Notes: generated by a model from the sequence alone, not told the origin. A stretch of DNA of 59,029 nt from Desulfobacteraceae bacterium (GCA_024225635.1 JAAEMK010000916.1:1-59029); one strand, 5' to 3'; shown: positions 26,929 to 34,852, counted from the first letter of the stretch. Made by a program: numbers and translations.

Positions 26929-27693
26929 TCAGTGGGGAGCGATCTCAAGTCTTCCACCGAGGATGGCCATGGTGGAGTGACCGGATTTTGTGATCTCGAT
27001 GAAAGCTCTGTCATTATTAGCTGCGCCAACCGCACCGACGAGCTTGACAGTCTTGGTGTCGGTGGTGTGATAGCTCTGGATCTCGATGGTGGGCAGGCCG
27101 ATGATGACACCGGCGATGTCGCCGACTCCGCCATTCCAATTATAACCCTTGGTCAGGGCCTGGCAGGTACCTACATCGATTGTCAGGGGACGGGCACCAG
27201 TAGTATAATTATCAACGGCTGCATCAGTGATTTCCGCGAAGTTGTTACCAGTAGTAGGATCTACTGTTCCTACTACATCGCCGGTTGCAATGAAACCAAC
27301 CGCAGGAGCATCTGTAAATGTAAGGGCTAACTCGGCTGCGGAATATTTTCCGCCCTTGTCATCGGCATCTGTGATGCCGTCGATGATGGTCAGCTTCTGG
27401 AGGGCATCATCATAATCGATCATGATGCCGGCTCTGGCGACATTACCGTAAGTCTGGTGTGCATCTTGAGGGTTGGCTGCGAGAATGTCTATATAAGATG
27501 TACCGTCGGTATCCGTGTAAGTCGTATCGGCGATACCTGTCTGGTAGATGACGATGTCATCAAGACCAATGCTGACTCCGGCCTGGGCAGTAACGCTGTT
27601 CATGGCGTTGTCTGTGAGGGCTTCGAGGGCTGAGGCTGACATGGGGGCGATTGCGATAGCTGCTGCTGCGAGAATACCAGTAAAACGTTTCAT
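26929..27693 (-). CDS. FilA-like (DUF6160-type) secreted protein
   Basis: 254 residues. Signal peptide (MKRFTGILAAAAIAIAPMSASA), then the leader-like motif ALTDNAMNSVTAQAG, then VSIGLDDIVIYQ, which matches ISMAADDVSIYL in the protein at 28771. The mature part is Ala/Thr/Asp/Gly-rich, acidic and nearly Cys-free, like major surface structural proteins. It has an excellent ribosome site (aggagga), its own terminator, two upstream promoters and a c-di-GMP riboswitch, all pointing to abundant, regulated expression. I propose it is a main substrate of the adjacent C39/envelope operon. Family name from memory; the function of FilA-type proteins is not established. Confidence 0.78.
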   Translation of the reverse strand: MKRFTGILAAAAIAIAPMSASALEALTDNAMNSVTAQAGVSIGLDDIVIYQTGIADTTYTDTDGTSYIDILAANPQDAHQTYGNVARAGIMIDYDDALQKLTIIDGITDADDKGGKYSAAELALTFTDAPAVGFIATGDVVGTVDPTTGNNFAEITDAAVDNYTTGARPLTIDVGTCQALTKGYNWNGGVGDIAGVIIGLPTIEIQSYHTTDTKTVKLVGAVGAANNDRAFIEITKSGHSTMAILGGRLEIAPH

Positions 27694-27727
27694 CTAAAAA
27701 TCCTCCTAAAAAAGTTAATTAAACTTT

Positions 27728-27812
27728 CCAGAGGCGGCCCGACCATCCGGGAACCATTCCCGGACTCGTGACTTTCCGTCCCGCAGTTACCTGCGGTTTG
27801 GCTTTTCTTTGG
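27728..27812 (-). promoter_or_regulatory. Cyclic di-GMP-I (GEMM) riboswitch
   Basis: Minus strand, core 27733-27802. In order: GCCAAACC; a P2 stem gcag/ctgc capped by a GTAA tetraloop; GGGACGGAAAGTC; ACGAGTC; a P3 stem gggaa/ttccc; and ATGGTCGGGCCGCC. These align with the conserved blocks of the c-di-GMP-I aptamer, such as GCAAACC, GGGACGCAAAGCC and GGTAGCGGGGTTACC in Vc2. Two departures compensate each other (C for G before CAAACC, G for C in the GCAAAG block), as expected for the conserved pair G21-C46. The base at the G20 position appears to be G, favouring c-di-GMP over cGAMP. It ends about 35 bases before the start of the FilA-like gene. Confidence 0.82.
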
Positions 27813-28129
27813 CTTGCAACCTGCTAAACTTAGTGATACTAAGGACCGTTACTTCTCTATGCATCCAGTGGCGCTGTTTTTCACCTCCTTTTCCTGGCGC
27901 GAATTTGCATGAACTATGGAAAGCGTGAGAGGTCTGTTGGATCGCAAGTCATCAATCGCTATTCCTGTAAGCTTGTAAGAACGATGTTCTTTTTAAGCCG
28001 TAAGTTTAGAATCTATAATCATTATAACCTGGTATCATCTTTTCTTTGGTGATAATAATGTATTCATTTTGATGATGATTGTATTTTTCTTTGACTAACA
28101 GTTTTTAGTTACGAACACTGTTATCTTGC

Positions 28130-28158
28130 ATATAAAACGATTGTTGAAACATTGTCAA
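28130..28158 (-). promoter_or_regulatory. Sigma-70 promoter in repeat copy A
   Basis: TTGACA, 17 bases, TTATAT on the minus strand; predicted start near 28123. Transcription would run through about 300 bases of leader into the c-di-GMP riboswitch and the FilA-like gene. Confidence 0.75.
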
Positions 28159-28410
28159 GGAAAAAATTACTTTTTATTCTTTTTTTACATGAACTGTGCG
28201 AAAGCATGAGAGATCTGTTGGATCGCAAGTCATTAGACGCCTTTCCTGAAAACTTAAAAGAACGAAGTTTTTTAGAACCGTAAATTTTAGAATATAAAAT
28301 CATCATAATCTGTTATCTCTTTAATTTATAATGGTAAAAAAGATCATTCTAAATGATTGGCGTATATTCTATTGATCGGCGGTGTTCGCTTAGGAACACT
28401 GTTATCTTGG

Positions 28411-28439
28411 ATATAAGATGATTACTGAATCATTGTCAA
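28411..28439 (-). promoter_or_regulatory. Sigma-70 promoter in repeat copy B
   Basis: TTGACA, 17 bases, TTATAT on the minus strand, the same geometry as in copy A, 281 bases further upstream. The surrounding bases (cattgtcaag and gttatctt on the plus strand) are conserved between the copies, suggesting selection on both. Confidence 0.72.
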
Positions 28440-28472
28440 GAAAAAAAATCAGGTTTTTATACTTTTTTTACA

Positions 28473-28770
28473 TAAATTTATGTTGATTCGTTGGAGTATT
28501 GAATTTATATGATTGAAATCACAGGGTTTATTTAATATCTAATTGCCAAAGCCGATGGATTTATTTATCCTTGTTGAAATTTGCAACCCGCAAATGGTTG
28601 AATTGAAGGGCTTTTATCCTTGACACAACATGCGGAATATGAGATCGAGGTATGAACAGTGTTTAATCCTGTGGTTGACGATCCAATTCAAATAGCGATG
28701 TTCTGAGATTCTGTTTTCGCCAAAAGGGAACCTTAACTTACATGGTTCAATTAAGCGGTTAAAGGAAAAA
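28473..28770. other. AT-rich intergenic stretch before the 28771 gene
   Basis: No coding potential, hairpin terminator or riboswitch signature is seen. A TTGACA occurs near 28620 and TTGACG near 28675 on the plus strand, but neither has a convincing -10 at the right distance, so the promoter of the plus-strand pair of secreted-protein genes is not identified. Confidence 0.5.
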
Positions 28771-30051
28771 ATGGTTATGAAACGCTATCTCTTTACAATA
28801 CTCTTAGTCTTCCAATTCCTGTTACCGGGGCTGACCCACGCCCTGGAAAAGCTCAGTGAGGTTCAGCTGAAAAGCATTCATGCCCAGTCCGGGATATCCA
28901 TGGCCGCAGACGATGTTTCCATTTACCTTGGAGCCGATGCCCTCGAATTCAAGGCGATCGAGAATATGGATGCTTTTGGATTGCCCACTTCCGATACGGG
29001 GTACCTCTCTTTGAATGATATTCTGGGGCTTGTGATCTTTGACTGTGAAGCCCGTATTGATGTGGGAATATACACAGCCCCGGAGGAACATCTGGTTGTC
29101 ACGGATATCGGCAAGAAAGACGGTCTCTTTGACGATAAGCACGAGCACTGGTACGTGAAGAACCGAACAGCCGGAACAATTGATGACAGTGTCTTCCAGT
29201 ATGATCCTTATTATTGGGAAATCGGTGATGATATTACCCGTCCCCTTGACGAACGCTTTACAGTGATCCAGGCCTCGATCCAGGATTTTACGTCCGTGCT
29301 TGATCTACGCTCTACAATGACCTTTTGCGGAAAAAATCTTGGCAGCGTTGAAATGTCGGGGCTGAGCATGCCGGAATTCATCCACGACAATGTTCATCTT
29401 CCCGGTTCCGTGGTCACTCTCTTTCCGGGGCAGGGCTCCAGCATCAATCTTGAAATGAGGGTTCGTTTGAGCCTGGATGAGTTTTCCATGTCAGGCAGCG
29501 GATCATCCTCTTCCCCTGATTTTGTCGTATCCGGGGTTCATATCGGAGAAGCCTTTGGAGCGGAACTGCCCGACCACCTTGAAGACACAGGCCTTCCAGG
29601 GGGAAGCACCATCAATACCTCGGCCTGGGGTTCCGATATTGTCAATCTCATGCATTCAGGATATTTTCTTCTGGGAAATCTCAATCAGATCGAATTTAGC
29701 GATACCATCGACGACATACAGCTGTGCAAGCATTTGGGCCGCACCAATGACGAGAGCGATGACAACCTAGATCCTGTAGGGCTGATCGCAAATCCGCTGT
29801 CACTCAATTTTACGACGGAAGACAGCAGGTCCTATGCTTCCATCAGCACCGGCGTCCACGGCTCCCTGAGAATCGAATCCGTCAAAGGATGGGATGGCAA
29901 TGACATGGGCCCCATCGCAGTGGACGGTATCAGGGTCAAGCATTGTGTGATCGAATTTCCGGGAGGGTATAAACATCCGGACGGGAGTTTTAAGGGAAGG
30001 ATTCATCCGAGCCAACTTGATTGGCTGAATGAACTTGTTAATCAACCATAG
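28771..30051 (+). CDS. FilA-like secreted protein, large form
   Basis: 426 residues (424 if the second ATG at 28777 is used; aaagga fits the first better). Signal peptide ending THA, then KLSEVQLKSIHAQSG and ISMAADDVSIYLG, parallel to the protein at 26929. The remainder is beta-rich and acidic with long loops, two Cys pairs possible (FDCEARI, TFCGKN, IQLCKHL, KHCVIEF) and no known catalytic motif. It is followed 11 bases later by another member at 30063 and lies divergent from the riboswitch-controlled gene, so the three probably form one secreted set. Confidence 0.75.
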   Translation: MVMKRYLFTILLVFQFLLPGLTHALEKLSEVQLKSIHAQSGISMAADDVSIYLGADALEFKAIENMDAFGLPTSDTGYLSLNDILGLVIFDCEARIDVGIYTAPEEHLVVTDIGKKDGLFDDKHEHWYVKNRTAGTIDDSVFQYDPYYWEIGDDITRPLDERFTVIQASIQDFTSVLDLRSTMTFCGKNLGSVEMSGLSMPEFIHDNVHLPGSVVTLFPGQGSSINLEMRVRLSLDEFSMSGSGSSSSPDFVVSGVHIGEAFGAELPDHLEDTGLPGGSTINTSAWGSDIVNLMHSGYFLLGNLNQIEFSDTIDDIQLCKHLGRTNDESDDNLDPVGLIANPLSLNFTTEDSRSYASISTGVHGSLRIESVKGWDGNDMGPIAVDGIRVKHCVIEFPGGYKHPDGSFKGRIHPSQLDWLNELVNQP

Positions 30052-30062
30052 GAGAAGCGTCA

Positions 30063-31181
30063 ATGGAAAAGAGAATAGCATACGGGTTCATTGGGTTACT
30101 CTGCTGGCTGCTGTGGAGCCCATCCTATTCCCAGGCAAAACTTGAACGGCTAAGCGACGAGGTGCTGGGCACCATCACCGGTACCGGGGCGGTGGATTAT
30201 TCCATTATTGGCGGGGATACGGCGCGTTTCTATTTTGATATCCATGCTGAAGTCTATGCAGAGATTGATTCCATTAAATTAGGTTATTACCATAAGGAAG
30301 ACCTGAGCACCAGGAAGTTTCTCGCCCCTGATGATTTTCATATTGTCGATAATGGGGACGGCACCTTTAATATCAAAGACAAGGGGGTGGTCGTGAGTGT
30401 AAACCAGCCCTATTTTGAATATGTGGACAGCGAAGGGCACACACACGAGATCGCCTATACCGATAACGACTATTACATGTACAAATATAAAAATGGCGTT
30501 TCTGTTCTTACATCTGAAAAATGTTACGTGGACGGCAGGCAGGGCTTGAATGACGTAACGGTGTATAAGGAACAGTTTTCCAGCAATCGGTCCACCAATG
30601 AGAATCACCTGGACTGGGACATCAACATCGAAAATTTCAGGCTTGGGGAGAGCCCCTCGAACCCGGCCGTGATCGACGGCCTGGTGGTGCATTTGAAATA
30701 TGACGACATTAATTCTCCCGATAAAAAACTGACAGACATCATTGTCGGCACCAACTCCATGGTGGGGGATTTTTTCGGAGACTTCAAGCGGATGACAGGC
30801 TATGTCAATGGTAAGCTTTCTCATCATACACGGACCCAGGGCGGTCTCATCGGCCCGATATTCGACAAAATGTTCATTGAAGAGTTCAGCGAGGTACCGA
30901 CCCCTGTCAGCCTCCAGCGGGACTCCTTTCTCATGCTTATCGACCACTATCGCGCCGAGTACCAGGGCGACAGCAAATATCCCCCCCATCCCGAAGACCC
31001 CACGAACAATCACATTCATACGGGTCTTTTTTTGAGAATCGGCCTTGATCCCCATAGTGATCACTATGGGTATTCCATGATCGCCGGCTACAACGAAATC
31101 GTTGCCAACGCCTATGAGCCCAAGAACAAACAGCTTAAAGACGCTGTGCGTGACTGGTGGGATGAGCCGCCTGCTCCCTGA
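30063..31181 (+). CDS. FilA-like secreted protein, divergent member
   Basis: 372 residues. Signal peptide ending SQA, then RLSDEVLGTITGTGAV at the place of the leader motif; here the Gln is replaced by Thr. The mature part is polar and aromatic-rich (SVNQPYFEYVDSEGHTHEI, YHKEDLSTRKFLAPDDFHI) and ends WWDEPPAP. No catalytic motif recognised. Ribosome site taggaga; co-transcribed with the gene at 28771 and ended by a strong terminator at 31186. Confidence 0.7.
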   Translation: MEKRIAYGFIGLLCWLLWSPSYSQAKLERLSDEVLGTITGTGAVDYSIIGGDTARFYFDIHAEVYAEIDSIKLGYYHKEDLSTRKFLAPDDFHIVDNGDGTFNIKDKGVVVSVNQPYFEYVDSEGHTHEIAYTDNDYYMYKYKNGVSVLTSEKCYVDGRQGLNDVTVYKEQFSSNRSTNENHLDWDINIENFRLGESPSNPAVIDGLVVHLKYDDINSPDKKLTDIIVGTNSMVGDFFGDFKRMTGYVNGKLSHHTRTQGGLIGPIFDKMFIEEFSEVPTPVSLQRDSFLMLIDHYRAEYQGDSKYPPHPEDPTNNHIHTGLFLRIGLDPHSDHYGYSMIAGYNEIVANAYEPKNKQLKDAVRDWWDEPPAP

Positions 31182-31185
31182 AAAT

Positions 31186-31224
31186 AAAAAAGATCCTGGT
31201 CCGCCCGGCCGGGATCTTTTTTTT
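31186..31224 (+). terminator. Intrinsic terminator
   Basis: Hairpin pairing aaaaagatcc with ggatctttt around a GC-rich loop (ggtccgcccggccg), followed by T residues. It closes the 28771-31181 gene pair. Confidence 0.85.
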
Positions 31225-31294
31225 CGACAACACCCCCTGCGACATATCACATCAACAGCCTAAATTTTATCGCCAAGATCACAATATTTTCCCC

Positions 31295-31324
31295 TTGCAT
31301 TGATCTCTCCGATTGCGATAAAGT
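31295..31324 (+). promoter_or_regulatory. Possible promoter for the 31365 gene
   Basis: TTGCAT, 18 bases, TAAAGT, about 40 bases before the start codon. Spacing is acceptable but both boxes are imperfect. Confidence 0.35.
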
Positions 31325-31364
31325 GTATGGCACACTCGACAACCTATTAATAAGGAACAGGATC

Positions 31365-32435
31365 ATGGGAAAACGGTTCATGGAGCAATTTAGCTTGTCG
31401 TTACTTATCGTCATTTTTTCAATTATGTTCACTCTTTTCAGTTCTTCGGCGTTGGGGGGTGAGCCGCATATCATTGACCATACCTGTGTTGATATCACCC
31501 AAATCCCTGAATCCGCCATAGAACAGGCCAAATCGAAACTTCACATAGCCTACGGCCACACTTCCCATGGAAGCCAAATCACCAGCGGCATGTCGGGACT
31601 TGTGGATTTCGCCAATAACGGCGGCCTTGGTTTGGCGTTACCCCATAATATATTTGAATGGAATAACGGCGGAACAGGAGGAGCACTAGATCTTCATGAC
31701 TATGCAATGGACGGAGATGCCGGATATTATCCCCAATGGGTAAATAACACGGTGGACTATCTTGGTTCCCCTGATCCTGCGACAGGGCGGGGGAGCATCC
31801 ATCCGGATGTAAATGTTGTCATCTGGTCCTGGTGCGGACAGGTCTCGGGAAGCTCTGAACAGGAAATGATTGATAATTATCTCGCTCCCATGGCCGGGCT
31901 TGAAACGGATTATCCCGGCATCACGTTTGTTTACATGACGGGTCATCTTGACGGAACAGGCGCAAACGGCAACCTTAACCTGCGAAATGAGCAGATAAGG
32001 CAATACTGCAAAGATAACGGAAAAGTGTTATACGATTTTGCGGATATTGAAAGCTACGGACCAACCGGAGAGACTAACTATATGCTGTTAAACGGGGATG
32101 ACAATTGTGACTATGACCTCAACGGCAATGGCGATAAAAACTGGGCGATAGACTGGCAGCAGTCCCATGTGGAAGGCGTTGACTGGTATGAATGTTCTTC
32201 GGCGCACAGCCAGCCCCTCAATGCAAACCTCAAAGGGTACGCCGCCTGGTGGCTCTGGGCGAAAATAAGCGGATGGAATCCGGATGATGCCTCTGACGAC
32301 AGCTCCCAGGATTCTTCGGACGATTCTTCTTCCGATTCTTCAGACAGTGGAAATGATGCTGCTGCTGATGATGCTACGGATGATACCTCCCCGGGCGGTT
32401 CAGGGGGAGGATGTTTTATTCGTAATTTGATATAG
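31365..32435 (+). CDS. Secreted SGNH-hydrolase-like protein with Asp/Ser linker and Cys C-terminus
   Basis: 356 residues from the ATG at 31365. Signal peptide ending ALGG, then a single globular domain with conserved-looking blocks HIAYGHTSHGSQ (about 50-62), VIWSWCGQVSG, FVYMTGHLDG, LYDFADIESYG and ECSSAHSQPLNANLKG. The Ser/His-rich blocks suggest an SGNH-type esterase, but I cannot assign the catalytic residues with certainty. The C-terminus (about 310-350) is an Asp/Ser-rich low-complexity linker, then GGSGGGCFIRNLI, the short Cys-Phe end also seen in the genes at 16174 and 18166. Probably monocistronic. Confidence 0.65.
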   Translation: MGKRFMEQFSLSLLIVIFSIMFTLFSSSALGGEPHIIDHTCVDITQIPESAIEQAKSKLHIAYGHTSHGSQITSGMSGLVDFANNGGLGLALPHNIFEWNNGGTGGALDLHDYAMDGDAGYYPQWVNNTVDYLGSPDPATGRGSIHPDVNVVIWSWCGQVSGSSEQEMIDNYLAPMAGLETDYPGITFVYMTGHLDGTGANGNLNLRNEQIRQYCKDNGKVLYDFADIESYGPTGETNYMLLNGDDNCDYDLNGNGDKNWAIDWQQSHVEGVDWYECSSAHSQPLNANLKGYAAWWLWAKISGWNPDDASDDSSQDSSDDSSSDSSDSGNDAAADDATDDTSPGGSGGGCFIRNLI

Positions 32436-32454
32436 GCATCTTTCAGGAGCGGTT

Positions 32455-34161
32455 ATGGACCTCAACCTCTACGATCAATGGCTCAAGATTCTGGATCATT
32501 TCAACATCGGTGTCCTTCTCATCGACGAAGACCGGAAGATACGGCGATTCAACACGAGCGCCGGGATTCTCATCGGCCTCGAAGAGCATGAGATCCTTGG
32601 GGGCGACTGCCAGGAGATCTTCTGCGGAATTCCCTGTTTTTCCACCTGTCCTTTCCATGACCCTGAATCCAGGGATGTCCGGGACATGGATATCGAATTC
32701 CTGGACGAAATCGACGAAAAACACCGGGTGACCCGGGTGGGGGCCCCGCTTCTCGACGGCCGGGGCAGGGTGCAGGGGTGCGTCACCGTGCTCCAGGACC
32801 ATTCTCCCTACAGCGAGCTTGTCAGCCGGATTCATTATGAGGAGCAGAGCCTCAAGATCATCCTGGACAGCCTCAACATGGGTATCTTCACCGTGAACAG
32901 AAACGGGCTGATCACCTTTTTCAACCGGGCTGCGGAAAAGATATCCGGATTCAACCGGATGAAGCTCCTTGGTAAGGATTGCGCCACCCTCTTTGCCGGG
33001 CATGTAAAGAAAACCTGCGGGGTGCTCAAGCATGTGTTGAAGAACAAGGTATCGGCCACGACCATACGGGGAGATCTCCTGAGCGCCCAGGGGGAGGCCA
33101 TCCCGGTGAGCGGGGACTACATCCCGCTTTTGAATGACCACGGACGGATCATCGGCGCCCTTGCCGCCTTCCAGGACATGACCCTGGCCCGCCAGCTCGA
33201 CCGGGCCATCACCGGAAAGTACCGGTTCCACCACATGATCGGCAAGGACCCCGTGATGCAGAAGATTTTCGACATGGTCAGGGTGGTGGCAAAGACCGAA
33301 TCCACCCTGCTCATCGAAGGGTCCACCGGCACGGGCAAGGACCTGCTGGCCAAGATTATTCATTCCGAGAGCAACCGGAACGAGAAACCCTTTGTCAAGG
33401 TGAACTGTGCGGCCATCCCGGACAACCTGCTTGAATCAGAGATCTTCGGTTACATACGGGGGGCATTTACCGGGGCGGACAGGGACAAGCCGGGCCGGTT
33501 CAGCGAGGCCCACACAGGCACCATTTTCCTCGATGAGATCGGGGATCTTCCCCTCTCTCTCCAGGCAAAGCTCCTCCGGGTGCTGGAGGACCGGGAGTTC
33601 TACCCCCTGGGAAGCAGAAAGACCAAAAAGGTCGATGTCAGGATCATTTCCGCCACCAACAGAAAGCTTGAATCCCTTGTGGAGAAAAAGCTGTTCCGGG
33701 AAGATCTTTTTTACCGGCTTAACGTGCTCAGGATCGAGCTTCCCGCCCTGTGCCGGCGCAGGGGAGACCTGCCCCTTTTGATCCGCCACCTCATGAGAAA
33801 ACAGGCCGCCATCACCAAAAAGCCTTTTCCCGACATCTCCGAAGCCGCCATGAAAATCCTGCTGAACTACCGCTATCCGGGAAACATACGAGAGCTTGAA
33901 AACATCATTGAACACGCCATCATCCTTTGCCAGGAGGATGTGATCTCTCCCTGCCACCTGCCTGCCTACATCCTTGACCGCTCCTCCTCCCGGGAAGATT
34001 CACCGGATGAGATGGGGGATACGGAAGAAGCCCTGGAACGGCAGTTGATCCTGGATGCCCTTGTCCGCAATGCCTGGCACAGGTCAAAAACAGCCCTCCT
34101 GCTCAACATGGACAGGACAACCCTGTGGCGAAAGATGCGAAAATACGAGATTTCAGAGTGA
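32455..34161 (+). CDS. PAS-PAS sigma-54-dependent transcriptional activator
   Basis: 568 residues. Two PAS domains (about 8-120, 135-250), the first holding a Cys cluster (CQEIFCGIPCFSTCPFH) that could sense redox state or bind a metal, then the AAA+ domain with Walker A GSTGTGKD (a variant of GESGTGKE), the sigma-54 contact loop GAFTGA, Walker B GTIFLDEIGDLP and arginine-finger region, and a C-terminal Fis-type helix-turn-helix (NAWHRSKTALLLNMDRTTLW). No receiver domain, so control is through PAS. Palindromic sites start at its own stop codon and a -24/-12 promoter follows, so its target is almost surely the hdr operon downstream. Confidence 0.93.
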   Translation: MDLNLYDQWLKILDHFNIGVLLIDEDRKIRRFNTSAGILIGLEEHEILGGDCQEIFCGIPCFSTCPFHDPESRDVRDMDIEFLDEIDEKHRVTRVGAPLLDGRGRVQGCVTVLQDHSPYSELVSRIHYEEQSLKIILDSLNMGIFTVNRNGLITFFNRAAEKISGFNRMKLLGKDCATLFAGHVKKTCGVLKHVLKNKVSATTIRGDLLSAQGEAIPVSGDYIPLLNDHGRIIGALAAFQDMTLARQLDRAITGKYRFHHMIGKDPVMQKIFDMVRVVAKTESTLLIEGSTGTGKDLLAKIIHSESNRNEKPFVKVNCAAIPDNLLESEIFGYIRGAFTGADRDKPGRFSEAHTGTIFLDEIGDLPLSLQAKLLRVLEDREFYPLGSRKTKKVDVRIISATNRKLESLVEKKLFREDLFYRLNVLRIELPALCRRRGDLPLLIRHLMRKQAAITKKPFPDISEAAMKILLNYRYPGNIRELENIIEHAIILCQEDVISPCHLPAYILDRSSSREDSPDEMGDTEEALERQLILDALVRNAWHRSKTALLLNMDRTTLWRKMRKYEISE

Positions 34162-34191
34162 TGCAACAGAGTTGCATCAACGTTGCGCAAC
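34160..34191. promoter_or_regulatory. Probable enhancer (UAS) for the sigma-54 activator
   Basis: A perfect inverted repeat gatgcaac-aga-gttgcatc (34160-34178) is followed at once by gttgcgcaac (34182-34191), and a half-site gttgcat occurs at 34241. The pair lies 175-220 bases upstream of the -24/-12 promoter, the usual distance for bEBP enhancers. The first repeat overlaps the activator's stop codon. Confidence 0.7.
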
Positions 34192-34366
34192 ACGTCCATC
34201 CCTAAATCCCACCCCGTCTCCGGGTTTATTGTTCTGATATGTTGCATGGATGTTTCAATAATTTATGATTGTGATTCATTGTTTTGTCTCCCCTCCACCC
34301 CATTCCCGGATCAATAGCCCCGGCAAGCGCGGCGTCCGGGGAATTCCATTCCCAATTCCGTAACCA

Positions 34367-34382
34367 TGGCATGGATTGTGCT
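34367..34382 (+). promoter_or_regulatory. Sigma-54 (-24/-12) promoter of the hdr operon
   Basis: TGGCATGGATTGTGCT keeps the invariant GG (34368-34369) and GC (34380-34381) separated by exactly ten bases, as required. Two mismatches to TGGCAC...TTGC. It lies about 60 bases before the receiver-protein start at 34444 and downstream of the palindromic enhancer sites. Confidence 0.7.
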
Positions 34383-34443
34383 GTCTTGTTCCCAGAGAAC
34401 AAAGCCGGCCAAGAACAATCTTCAGACACAAGGAGACGGAGCC

Positions 34444-34851
34444 ATGGCATGTTCCATTCTTATCGTCGACCAGGAGCCTGAAACAAGGGCTTTTCTAACG
34501 ACTCTTTTGACAAATCACGGATTTATCGTCCACTGTGCCGAGGGGGTTGAGGACGGAACCAGCATGCGGCAATCCTGCTGTCCCGATCTGATGATCGTGG
34601 ATGCCATGCTTCCGGAAGAGGGGGCGCTGACTTTCTGCGGTTGCGATACCACGCCGCCGGTGATTTTTATCTCCCCCATTCCTTTAAAATCGTTATTCTT
34701 TCGCACTCGGCTCATCCATGCCCACAACGGCCTTAAACCGGCCTCCCGGTTTCCTTATCTGGAAAAACCCCTTCAGGAGGATGAGCTTCTCTGCCTTATT
34801 AACAGCCTGAACCGGTCCGCCGGTGACACGGATACAAAAAGGAGAGGGTAA
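34444..34851 (+). CDS. Stand-alone response-regulator receiver protein
   Basis: 135 residues, one CheY-like domain: acidic pocket near VDQEPE, phospho-acceptor Asp in LMIVDAMLP (about residue 54), Ser in VIFISP and Lys in YLEKPLQ. A possible alpha4 region seems shortened and holds an odd FFRTRLIHAHNGL stretch. No output domain. Start at the ATG after aaggagacgg; an upstream ATG at 34366 lies within the sigma-54 promoter itself and is excluded. First gene of the hdr operon; its stop is one base from the hdrA start. Might signal to or from the electron-transfer complex. Confidence 0.8.
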   Translation: MACSILIVDQEPETRAFLTTLLTNHGFIVHCAEGVEDGTSMRQSCCPDLMIVDAMLPEEGALTFCGCDTTPPVIFISPIPLKSLFFRTRLIHAHNGLKPASRFPYLEKPLQEDELLCLINSLNRSAGDTDTKRRG

Positions 34852-34852
34852 C

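Larger units (their letters stand above)
27908..28472. repeat. Tandem 280-bp degenerate duplication carrying promoters
   Basis: Two head-to-tail copies (27908-28187 and 28188 to about 28472). Conserved blocks include tctgttggatcgcaagtca, gaacactgttatctt and cattgtcaag plus an A run; the stretches between have diverged. Each copy holds one minus-strand promoter at its distal end. No protein is encoded. The conserved tctgttggatcgcaagtca block lies in the part transcribed from each promoter and may be a functional RNA or protein-binding element. Confidence 0.8.

Noticed and set aside
27894-27911. TGGCGC followed by TTGC looks like a sigma-54 promoter on the plus strand.
   Set aside because: The GG to GC spacing is nine rather than ten bases, and the nearest plus-strand gene is almost 900 bases away.
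30279-31250. Long minus-strand open frame of 323 codons opposite the 30063 gene.
   Set aside because: It is antisense to a gene with signal peptide, ribosome site and terminator; its product has no signal or recognisable domain and looks like a codon-bias shadow.
32443-33363. Minus-strand open frame of 306 codons opposite the sigma-54 activator.
   Set aside because: The plus strand encodes a complete PAS-AAA-Fis protein with all motifs; the antisense product matches nothing.
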